A DNA stretch of 64,000 nucleotides from JAIEPX01 sp963725255 (GTDB taxonomy: Bacteria > Pseudomonadota > Gammaproteobacteria > JAIEPX01). The notes under the pieces are model-generated. The model did not search any database and was not told where the DNA came from. It worked only from the letters and a program-made list of their open reading frames with translations. The DNA lies in contig CAVRXV010000005.1 of NCBI GenBank assembly GCA_963725255.1, forward strand, positions 1 through 64,000, written 5' to 3'. Of the stretch, positions 57,473 to 64,000 are shown one piece after another (the first letter of the stretch is position 1; every line of letters begins with the position of its first letter). The position numbers were made by a program, and so were the translations under genes.

Positions 57473-57979
57473 CTAAAACCCGAAGATATTGTTAATATCG
57501 GAACAATAAACTCGGACTCTATCGATTACTGTTTCCAACTGTTCAATCGTGAGTTTATCAAATATTCTATTCAGCTTAATGATTGTTGATTGTAATTCTG
57601 TAGTTTCATCACTCTGCAAATTATTTCCATTAGCCTCCTTTAAACGTGCGTAAGTCTCTTTAACTATACTTGGCTGAACCTCAAGAATCAGACTGACTTG
57701 CTCATCTTCAGTTAATGCAAGCAGATAGTGTCGCAACTCCTCTTTTAATTTTTCTTGTCTGCTAACCTCTAAGGTTGTTCTAGCTTGCTCTCCAGCGTTA
57801 CTATCATCAAGAAGAACTGTATCAGCTACCGTACCCGAAAGGTCCAGGTCTCTTTTAGCTTCAGGTATATTAGAAGCAAACGTAAATCTTCCAACTTTAA
57901 CATTTCGGGATGTATTTGAATCTGCAACTGTCCCAACTGAGGCCAAAGCATTCATATCATCCGACTGCAATCTCTTCAT
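57473..57979 (-). CDS. Small orphan protein between recF and gyrB
   Basis: A 168-residue acidic soluble protein, helical after residue 60 (EVSRQEKLKEELRHYLLALTEDEQ), with no recognised domain. In most gammaproteobacteria gyrB follows recF directly; here this gene and non-coding sequence of about 270 bp on each side separate them. Probably lineage-specific. A GGAG-like site (GGAGCGGC) precedes the ATG. It has its own isolated position, so no functional link with replication should be assumed. Confidence 0.55.
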   Translation of the reverse strand: MKRLQSDDMNALASVGTVADSNTSRNVKVGRFTFASNIPEAKRDLDLSGTVADTVLLDDSNAGEQARTTLEVSRQEKLKEELRHYLLALTEDEQVSLILEVQPSIVKETYARLKEANGNNLQSDETTELQSTIIKLNRIFDKLTIEQLETVIDRVRVYCSDINNIFGF

Positions 57980-58085
57980 TAATGCCGCTCCTTACATAGT
58001 TATCATGTCTTAAACAACACGAAATTATCGATTAAATTCCTGTATAGTGAATAATCCTAGATTCTGCCGCTAAAATCAACCGAAA

Positions 58086-58163
58086 GCCAGCATCTCCCGC
58101 TTAAAGATTTTGAATGTTTTGCTCACTCAATGTCCCTATATACACGGTTGTTGATTTTACAGT
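58086..58163. repeat. Diverged repeat, copy 1 (near recF)
   Basis: The stretch GCCAGCATCTCCCGCTTAAA...ATTTTGAATG...ACTCAATG is about 70-75% identical to 61926-62003 with no gap over most of the length. The two same-orientation copies flank the recF-dnaN-dnaA block. Function unknown. Confidence 0.55.
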
Positions 58164-58191
58164 TAAATCAACTATAGGGGCCAGAGATGAA

Positions 58192-58207
58192 TGTTTCACG
58201 TGAAACA
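58192..58207. promoter_or_regulatory. parS site 1 (perfect)
   Basis: TGTTTCACGTGAAACA, the perfect 16-bp palindrome bound by chromosomal ParB (Spo0J). It lies 39 bp downstream of the recF stop codon. Confidence 0.92.
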
Positions 58208-58245
58208 TATTCATTATAGAAAAAGGTAAGTGAAGAACAATAGTT

Positions 58246-59334
58246 CTAAGAAAACTCGAAAATAGTTCCATGTTTCACGTGGAACATTTTAGGGTTGAGT
58301 TGTCCCGATAATAGCGAGTCGAAAAGCTTAAAATCCGTACCGGTAATATAGACCTGTGCAGAAATATTGTTCAATAAATCTCCGACGATCTTAAGTTTAG
58401 CTTGATCAAGCTCTGCAGGTAGATCATCGATTAAATAGATTGCAGATTTTTTAGTTTGTTGGTGAAGTAAACATCCTTGCGCTAAACGCAAAGCATATAT
58501 GAGAGATTTATGTTGTCCCTGCGAAAGGGTATCTTTAACAGGTAATTCATTTGAAGTTAAGAGAACCTCTGCTCGATGAGGACCCAGCTGTGTATAGCCC
58601 AATTCAAGGTCACGATGAATGTTACGTTTGAGTACTTCTTCTAGTAAAGAATCATGTGACCAACCACGATAGTAATCCATTGTAACAGGCACTTCGGGTA
58701 ACAACGAAGAGACTAAGGAGTTGAAAATGGGAGATAGCTCTTTGATATACTGTGCTCTTGATTGATCTAGAAGTTCAGCAACTAGACAGAGTTCATTATT
58801 CCAAATAGCGACTTGATCTACATGTAATCGCTGTCTTAAAACCACATTACGTTGTTTAATCGCTCGTTGTGCACGCTGCCAATGACTAAAGAACAGATGT
58901 TCCACGTGAAACAATCCCCAGTCAATAAACTGTCGGCGTAATTTAGGGCCTTCATTAATTAAGCTATGACCATCAGGGTAGAGTAATTGTATCGGTAATA
59001 ATTCAGCTAGTTCAATAATGGACGTTACTGAATTACCAGCGATTTTAATTGTCGTTTGTCCATTGCGTTGCTTTGAAATTCCAACCGGTGTTTCACCGGA
59101 AGACATTGAGATTTTAGCGTGTAGATGAAACTGCGTCTGTTCATGCTCTATTAAACGAGAGGTAAGACGGGTACGAAAAGAGCGCCCGAGGGCCAATAAA
59201 TGAATCGCTTCTAAAAAACTGGTTTTACCACTGCCATTTGGCCCGCAGAAGAGGTTGATCTTAGGTCCAGGGCATATGTCTACTGATGCAAGATTACGCA
59301 GATTCTGTATAGTAATGTGCGACAGGCTGGTCAT
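58246..59334 (-). CDS. recF: DNA replication and repair protein RecF
   Basis: A 362-residue SMC-like ATPase that helps load RecA at gaps. Walker A GPNGSGKTSFLEAIHLLALGRSFR (residues 30-53), the signature region DTLSQGQHKSLIYALRLAQ and Walker B IYLIDDLPAELD are intact; length is normal. It follows dnaN by 14 bp. Two parS sites lie inside or at the edge of this gene. Confidence 0.95.
   Translation of the reverse strand: MTSLSHITIQNLRNLASVDICPGPKINLFCGPNGSGKTSFLEAIHLLALGRSFRTRLTSRLIEHEQTQFHLHAKISMSSGETPVGISKQRNGQTTIKIAGNSVTSIIELAELLPIQLLYPDGHSLINEGPKLRRQFIDWGLFHVEHLFFSHWQRAQRAIKQRNVVLRQRLHVDQVAIWNNELCLVAELLDQSRAQYIKELSPIFNSLVSSLLPEVPVTMDYYRGWSHDSLLEEVLKRNIHRDLELGYTQLGPHRAEVLLTSNELPVKDTLSQGQHKSLIYALRLAQGCLLHQQTKKSAIYLIDDLPAELDQAKLKIVGDLLNNISAQVYITGTDFKLFDSLLSGQLNPKMFHVKHGTIFEFS
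58271..58286. promoter_or_regulatory. parS site 2 (one change)
   Basis: TGTTTCACGTGGAACA, one base from the perfect parS palindrome; inside the 3' end of recF. Confidence 0.85.
58898..58913. promoter_or_regulatory. parS site 3 (one change)
   Basis: TGTTCCACGTGAAACA, one base from the perfect palindrome; inside recF coding sequence, about 700 bp from site 1. Confidence 0.85.
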
Positions 59335-59348
59335 AGTATTCAGGCTAA

Positions 59349-60455
59349 CTAGAGACGAAGTGGCATGATCACAAACGCACTATACGCTCTATCAGTTTGT
59401 TCCTGAACCAATACACCCGTTTCATTATCAGTAAAACTCAGAACCACGCTATCATTGCTGATGGTATTAAGCACATCGATAATATAATCCACATTAAAAC
59501 CTAGCTCGCAGGTCGGAGATTGGTAATCAATGGTCATCTCTTCTTCAGCTTCTTCTTGTTCAGGATTATTGGCTTGTATTTGAAGCACATCATTCTCTAA
59601 ATGAAAACGAACTCCGCGAAATTTTTCATTGGTCAATACTGAAGCTCGTTGCAAAGTTTGTTTCAGGGAATGCCGATCTAAAATAACATGTTTATCGCTG
59701 TTCTTAGGAACCACGCGCTCATAGCTGGGGAAGCTTCCGTCAATTAATTTCGAAATAAAAGTAAAGTTAGGACTTTCCACTCGTATATGATTTGCACTAA
59801 CGCCTACAGTAACCTCGCCTACGTTACCCGATATCAATCGCAAAAGTTCATGAACACCTTTGTAGGGCAACAGTGCTTGGGCTGTTGTAGCTGAGTCTGA
59901 ATAAGTTAAAGAATTTAACGCTAATCGATGTCCGTCGGTTGCAACCGTTCGAATATTGCCACCTTTAACTTCCAACAACATTCCATTCAAGTAGTAACGT
60001 ACGTCCTGTTGCGCCATCGCAAAATGGGTACGTTGAATTAAATAATGTAAATCAGAATGCGGTAGCTTTATTTCGACCGTACTGGGATCTGCCTGAATAA
60101 ACGGAAATTCTTCAGCCGGCAGAGTAGAAAGTGAAAAACGACTTCGCCCTGATTTAATCAATAATCGATCTTTTTCAAACTCAAGCGTTATCGTCGATTC
60201 ATCTGGTAATGTTTTACAGATATCTAAAAGTTTACGACCTGGAACCGTAATTTCTTTATTCCCGGGTTGCTTTGATTGCAGGGTAGTGCGTCCAATCAAT
60301 TCGACTTCTAAATCAGTACCCGTAATAGACAGCTGATCATCATTGAAGCGCAATAAGACGTTCGCCAAAATAGGTAATGTTTGACGACGCTCAACAACAC
60401 CGATGGCGAGTTGGAGTGGAGTGAGAAGCTCTTCGCGTTGCAATGTAAATTTCAT
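59349..60455 (-). CDS. dnaN: DNA polymerase III sliding clamp (beta)
   Basis: A 368-residue processivity clamp. MKFTLQREELLTPLQLAIGVVERRQTLPILANVLL and TDLEVEL at the start, RYYLNGMLLEV, ATDGHRLA and the C-terminal AYSAFVIMPLRL (hydrophobic cleft and terminal MxMR/L-like end) are diagnostic. Length is normal. It follows dnaA by 25 bp and precedes recF by 14 bp. Confidence 0.97.
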   Translation of the reverse strand: MKFTLQREELLTPLQLAIGVVERRQTLPILANVLLRFNDDQLSITGTDLEVELIGRTTLQSKQPGNKEITVPGRKLLDICKTLPDESTITLEFEKDRLLIKSGRSRFSLSTLPAEEFPFIQADPSTVEIKLPHSDLHYLIQRTHFAMAQQDVRYYLNGMLLEVKGGNIRTVATDGHRLALNSLTYSDSATTAQALLPYKGVHELLRLISGNVGEVTVGVSANHIRVESPNFTFISKLIDGSFPSYERVVPKNSDKHVILDRHSLKQTLQRASVLTNEKFRGVRFHLENDVLQIQANNPEQEEAEEEMTIDYQSPTCELGFNVDYIIDVLNTISNDSVVLSFTDNETGVLVQEQTDRAYSAFVIMPLRL

Positions 60456-60480
60456 TTTCCTGATCCTTCCATTAAGTAAG

Positions 60481-61851
60481 TTATGTTGACAAAATACGTA
60501 AAAGATTCAAATAATCCTCTTTTATATCCACTTCAGTTGCAATTAATTCTTTAATCTTACGTGTCGCGTGTAAAACAGTCGTATGATCACGCCCCCCAAA
60601 AGCCTCACCAATCTCCGGTAAGCTGTGGGTTGTTAATTCTTTTGCAAGGGTCATCGCGATTTGTCGGGCACGCGCCAAAAAGCGATTGCGACGTTTAGAC
60701 AACAATTCATTGACTTTAATTTTATAATAATTAGCCACTATTTTCTGAATATTTTCTATTGAAACTAATTTAGCTTGTACTGCCAATAGATCTTTCAACG
60801 CTTCTCTAGTAAAATCTAGCGTAATAGGTTGACCCGTAAAATGTGCATTCGCGATCACGCGTTTTAAAGCACCTTCCAATTCACGCACATTCGACTGCAC
60901 ACGTTTGGCAATAAAAAACGCCACTTCATTCGGCAGCAGAACACGTGATTGCTCAGCTTTAGACATTAAAATAGCCACTCGCGTTTCCAATTCGGGCGGT
61001 TCAATGGCAACAGTCAGCCCCCAACCAAAACGAGATTTAAGTCGTTCTTCTAACCCATTGATTTCTTTAGGATATTTGTCACACGTTAAAATAATTTGTT
61101 GTCTGCCTTCAACTAACGCATTGAAAGTATGGAAAAATTCTTCTTGAGAACGATCTTTCCCAGCAAAAAATTGAATATCATCGATCAAAAGAGCATCCGC
61201 ATTGCGATACCAACGTTTAAAATCATTCATTAAATTACGTTGCAACGCTTTCACCATATCAGCGACAAAACGCTCGGAGTGCAAATAAATGACTTTGGCG
61301 TCTTTTTTCCGACTTTTAATAAGATTTCCCACACAGTGCATCAAGTGGGTTTTTCCAAGCCCTACATCTCCGTAAATTAAGAGCGGGTTGTAGGCTGTGC
61401 CTGGATTTTCCGCTATTTGTACAGCAGCAGCCCGAGCCAGTTGATTCGATTTTCCTTCAACGAAATTATCGAACGTAAAAGCCTCGTTGAGCGTATTTTG
61501 TGTGTTTGCAAACGGGTTGTTGGAATCATTGTCTAATACACTCGTATGAGGTTGCATCACACGCTGCACTGATTGTGGGTTCTCACCCGTCGACGGACGT
61601 ACTACTTTCCGTGTACCAATACCTAAGCTAAGCGACGGTGTCTCTTCAGGACACAATTCTACAATAAGTTCTTTCAGTCGATTGTAATAGTTGTCTTTCA
61701 GCCATCCTAATACAAATTGATTGGGCGCCAGCACAGACAGCTCGTTGGGCGTTTGTTCTACCTGTAAGGGTTGAATCCATCGTGTAAATTCGATGGGCTT
61801 GAGCTCGTTTTCTAATTGAGCCAAACATTGTTGCCACAATTGTGACGACAC
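60481..61851 (-). CDS. dnaA: Chromosomal replication initiator protein
   Basis: A 456-residue AAA+ protein. N-terminal domain WQQCLAQLENELKPIEFTRWIQPL, Walker A GDVGLGKTHLMHCVGN, Walker B LLIDDIQFFAGK, sensor region and the DNA-binding GGRDHTTVLHATRKIKEL are present. Binds TTATCCACA boxes; one lies 57 bp upstream (61908-61916), consistent with self-regulation. First gene of dnaA-dnaN-recF. Confidence 0.97.
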   Translation of the reverse strand: MSSQLWQQCLAQLENELKPIEFTRWIQPLQVEQTPNELSVLAPNQFVLGWLKDNYYNRLKELIVELCPEETPSLSLGIGTRKVVRPSTGENPQSVQRVMQPHTSVLDNDSNNPFANTQNTLNEAFTFDNFVEGKSNQLARAAAVQIAENPGTAYNPLLIYGDVGLGKTHLMHCVGNLIKSRKKDAKVIYLHSERFVADMVKALQRNLMNDFKRWYRNADALLIDDIQFFAGKDRSQEEFFHTFNALVEGRQQIILTCDKYPKEINGLEERLKSRFGWGLTVAIEPPELETRVAILMSKAEQSRVLLPNEVAFFIAKRVQSNVRELEGALKRVIANAHFTGQPITLDFTREALKDLLAVQAKLVSIENIQKIVANYYKIKVNELLSKRRNRFLARARQIAMTLAKELTTHSLPEIGEAFGGRDHTTVLHATRKIKELIATEVDIKEDYLNLLRILST

Positions 61852-61907
61852 GGTGCTGTCCTTTTTTGTTGCTGTAAAAATAGCTATTTTATCCCGATTG
61901 AAAAAAG

Positions 61908-61916
61908 TTATCCACA
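61908..61916. promoter_or_regulatory. DnaA box
   Basis: TTATCCACA, the perfect R1-type DnaA box, 57 bp upstream of the dnaA start. Only one perfect box is seen in the region, so this fits dnaA autoregulation better than a full origin. Confidence 0.75.
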
Positions 61917-61925
61917 GTTTACTTT

Positions 61926-62003
61926 GCTAGCTTCTACCGGTTAAGGATTTTGGATGTCTTGGTAACTCAATGCCCTGTATTGATGGCTGCTGATTATAAA
62001 ACC
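61926..62003. repeat. Diverged repeat, copy 2 (near dnaA)
   Basis: Same-orientation relative of 58086-58163 (GCTAGCTTCTACCGGTTAAG...ATTTTGGATG...ACTCAATG), in the stretch between dnaA and hipA. Confidence 0.55.
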
Positions 62004-62099
62004 GTGGAGATGCTTCCTTTGATCAGGAGTTTCCGCTATCGCTGGAAACTCGGCAAGATGACTTTCCTAATCGCGAAAGGAAAATCTCACTGTGAATTG

Positions 62100-63341
62100 T
62101 TAATCAGAATTCTTATAACTTTGCTTCATCATCCTACCACAATGGAATTTAATGATTTCAGTTATCTTTCGTTCTACCGGATTATCACTATCATTTAACT
62201 CTTTTAATATCTTTTCTGACATATGAATCACCCGGTCACGTACTGCTTTTTGACTAAAGCCAATCTCCTCAGCGAGTTTCTCAAAGTGTTTGATATTGAT
62301 TGAACCAATATTATATTCACCACCTATTTTCATCGCCATCTTTTGACTCAAATTTTCATAATATGTCGTAGATAGCAGATCATATAATGGTGCTAGACGA
62401 ATTTCTTTTTCGAGAATAAATGAAAAATTTTTACCATGTGCGTCACAATTACCAATTAGAAAATTAAAAATCACACCATCTAATAAACGCTGTAAGTCAA
62501 TAGCGGGAACCGAAGAAAACTTTCTGATAAGCGAAAAACATTGCTGAAAAGAAGGGCCACCTTCGTTTTGATATTTCCTATTTGAGACAATGCCTTGTGC
62601 TTGACAAAAATCTTCTTGATGTAGTCTACGTATATTAATATCTTGATTGCTGTCTACACTAATACGATCAAATCGTTCAATTAATAAATATTCGATATCT
62701 TGAGCAAACTTGATAGTTGCTTTTGCAGCATTAATCCCAACTTGGTTGGCCAACGCTAAACAAAATGCTTCATTTTGAACTACCCCTTCATATCCTTTTA
62801 TTGCTGGCTTGATAATATGAGTGCTTGGAGAGCCATCCAGAGGAATTGCAACCTGCCCATCTTTAATTCTAACTGCAATCTTGTCCTGAACACCCGCCAA
62901 AGATAAACGCACTTCACTTTCACCAGCCAATAATGGACGTTGTGGTAATTTATGAAGAAGCTCCGCCAATTCCGTTTCATTAATCGTGCGATACTTATGA
63001 CTAAGTTGACTATTTTCATCACCGGGCGGAATAAACGTAATTGCTCCAGCACATTCACCACCGATTTTCTCCAACATTGAAAAATCATTGTGAGCACTTA
63101 TTCCATAAATTTTCGCGATAAGTCTTCGATTTCCCTCTTCGGGCAAGAAACCTTCAAAAAATCCTTGGCATTCTTTACGTGAATACATTTTCTCACTTAA
63201 CGGCAGAGAACACGAAATCGGTAGAGATGCTGGATTATTTAACCAACTAATATCATAATTGAACTGCAATTCCCCATGATCATTTTGATGCAATTGCCCT
63301 ACAAGTTGTTTATTCCAGTAGACTATTAGTTTTTTCGACAT
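62100..63341 (-). CDS. hipA: HipA-family serine/threonine kinase toxin
   Basis: A 413-residue kinase. The N-terminal subdomain (MSKKLIVYWNKQLVGQLHQN) and SLAGVQDKIAVR (near residue 147, autophosphorylation Ser) precede the catalytic loop IGNCDAHGKNFSF (Asp300, Asn305) and the DLLSTT metal motif near residue 327. HipA toxins phosphorylate glutamyl-tRNA synthetase and cause dormancy in E. coli. Intact length suggests function. It starts 2 bp after hipB ends on the same strand, as in all hipBA operons. Confidence 0.93.
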   Translation of the reverse strand: MSKKLIVYWNKQLVGQLHQNDHGELQFNYDISWLNNPASLPISCSLPLSEKMYSRKECQGFFEGFLPEEGNRRLIAKIYGISAHNDFSMLEKIGGECAGAITFIPPGDENSQLSHKYRTINETELAELLHKLPQRPLLAGESEVRLSLAGVQDKIAVRIKDGQVAIPLDGSPSTHIIKPAIKGYEGVVQNEAFCLALANQVGINAAKATIKFAQDIEYLLIERFDRISVDSNQDINIRRLHQEDFCQAQGIVSNRKYQNEGGPSFQQCFSLIRKFSSVPAIDLQRLLDGVIFNFLIGNCDAHGKNFSFILEKEIRLAPLYDLLSTTYYENLSQKMAMKIGGEYNIGSINIKHFEKLAEEIGFSQKAVRDRVIHMSEKILKELNDSDNPVERKITEIIKFHCGRMMKQSYKNSD

Positions 63342-63343
63342 GA

Positions 63344-63568
63344 TTACAATTCCTGATTAACATTCGGTGGAATCAATTGTATCTTAATACCAAGCGTGTT
63401 CATCACGGTAAGTGTTTTCCCCAATTGTGAGGTGTCCTTGCCGTGCTCCAAGTCAATAATAAACCGTCTGCCCGTACCACAGGTCATCGCAAGCTCCTGT
63501 TGTGTAATGCCTAATGACTCACGAGTAACCTTAATAAGATTACCAACCGTTTTGGCAGTGTGTTTCAT
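63344..63568 (-). CDS. hipB: HipB-family antitoxin and autorepressor
   Basis: A 74-residue XRE helix-turn-helix protein: VGNLIKVTRESLGITQQELAMTCGTGRRFIIDLEHG (residues 8-43), then a short dimer arm LGKTLTVMNTLGIKIQLIPP. RBS AGGGGG lies before the ATG at 63568. Translationally adjacent to hipA. The promoter -10 TATAAT (complement of 63599-63604) and operator GTTAC-N6-GTAAC lie immediately upstream, so binding would shut off the operon. Confidence 0.92.
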   Translation of the reverse strand: MKHTAKTVGNLIKVTRESLGITQQELAMTCGTGRRFIIDLEHGKDTSQLGKTLTVMNTLGIKIQLIPPNVNQEL

Positions 63569-63582
63569 ATATCCCCCTAAAC

Positions 63583-63604
63583 GTTACCGTACAGTAACAT
63601 TATA
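63583..63604 (-). promoter_or_regulatory. hipBA operator 1 with -10
   Basis: GTTAC-N6-GTAAC at 63583-63598, directly followed by ATTATA (complement TATAAT) at 63599-63604, an extended -10 (TGG before TATAAT) for hipBA. Operator covers the start of transcription. Confidence 0.7.
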
Positions 63605-63682
63605 CCATAAAGTGGCGATAAAACCAGAAAATGTTCCCGATCAATCACTTTATCTATCTTTACGGCTATTTGTTTAGAATAA

Positions 63683-63698
63683 GTTACCGATCAGTAAC
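63683..63698. promoter_or_regulatory. hipBA operator 2
   Basis: GTTAC-N6-GTAAC again, exactly 100 bp from operator 1. It may loop with operator 1 or also control the divergent gene at 63841. Confidence 0.65.
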
Positions 63699-63840
63699 AT
63701 GGCTATGAAGGCGCCGTGTCTTTAAATGATATTGAGCTGGGATTCAGTAGATAAAATTCTGTTGAAACCCCTAGTTTGTAATGCTACTTTGATATGATTC
63801 TTATCGTTTACGCAAAGTCTTTCTTTCAAGGAGCCAAAAA

Positions 63841-64000
63841 GTGCCAACACAACCAGCGACATTTTTCGATCCAGCCAAAACATTCGATGATAATGTAGAC
63901 AATGGTCCGTATTTATCCAATCAATCAAAAAGTGCATCTGAAACTGAAAAAGACTCTGGTTATAAATTTTTGGGCCACCAAATTAATTCTCCTTTCGGCA
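63841..64000 (+). CDS. N-terminal part of unknown protein (continues outside window)
   Basis: From GTG at 63841, with AAGGAG eight bases upstream, the frame is open to the window end (53 codons): MPTQPATFFDPAKTFDDNV, then FLGHQINSPFG. The last segment recalls the start of the dihydroorotate dehydrogenase-like barrel (xGxxxNPFGx), but this is too short to decide. Divergent from hipBA with the second operator between. Confidence 0.45.
   Translation, partial: MPTQPATFFDPAKTFDDNVDNGPYLSNQSKSASETEKDSGYKFLGHQINSPFG

Noticed and set aside
61852..62099. oriC between dnaA and hipA
   Set aside because: Only one perfect DnaA box and no clear set of 13-mers; fits a dnaA promoter instead.
63722..63937. 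71-codon minus-strand frame
   Set aside because: Overlaps the start and ribosome site of the plus-strand gene at 63841 and has no ribosome site.

Overview
The window comes from an AT-rich gammaproteobacterium, and its gene content points to the order Legionellales or a close relative living inside eukaryotic cells. The replication core dnaA-dnaN-recF-gyrB, rpoH, ftsY-ftsE-ftsX, glyQ-glyS and a divergent bioA/bioBFCD locus are ordinary gammaproteobacterial genes. Between them sit genes typical of host-adapted bacteria: a mitochondrial-carrier-family protein, F-box proteins, a decayed F-box/RCC1 gene, an F-box plus ankyrin-like protein, a HELGH zinc-protease candidate and two very large orphan paralogues. 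A class D beta-lactamase and a Com1/DsbA-like protein fit the same group. The species assignment is inference from content only.

Layout. 1-6.9 kb: a minus-strand transport unit (CPBP-like membrane protein, MFS exporter, small DUF6790-like protein, truncated ABC permease), then a plus-strand mitochondrial carrier homologue, a free-standing acyltransferase/acyl-hydrolase-like enzyme and a PAS-LuxR regulator. This looks like the edge of a natural-product (trans-AT polyketide type) locus that continues to the left. 7-13 kb: pyrB and the biotin genes, with a clear BirA-type operator. 13-26 kb: an exported Gln/Tyr-rich protein, OXA-type beta-lactamase, a large orphan protein, redox proteins, glyS/glyQ, decayed paralogues and the HELGH protein. 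26-31 kb: rpoH behind a CIRCE-like element, then a 3.6-kb gene killed by two in-frame stops. 31-37 kb: ftsX, ftsE, ftsY, two M16 peptidases and rsmD.

37-43 kb is a compact accessory island: an AbiE type IV toxin-antitoxin pair, a decayed copy of M16/rsmD sequence, two truncated hipBA remnants flanking a nucleoside phosphorylase, a long perfect palindrome, and a DprA-like/phosphoribosyltransferase pair resembling the ShosTA anti-phage system. 43-54 kb: the intact 1266-residue orphan, a 2OG-oxygenase-like protein, sdaA, an F-box protein, an orphan 651-residue protein, a lone HipB-like regulator with two operators, an F-box/ankyrin-like protein and guaD. 54-62 kb: gyrB (interrupted by three single-base insertions), a small orphan gene, three parS sites, recF, dnaN and dnaA. 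62-64 kb: a complete hipBA module with palindromic operators and the start of another gene.

No rRNA, tRNA, CRISPR array or intact insertion sequence was recognised. Boundaries and motifs were read by eye; family names rest on remembered motifs, not on searches.
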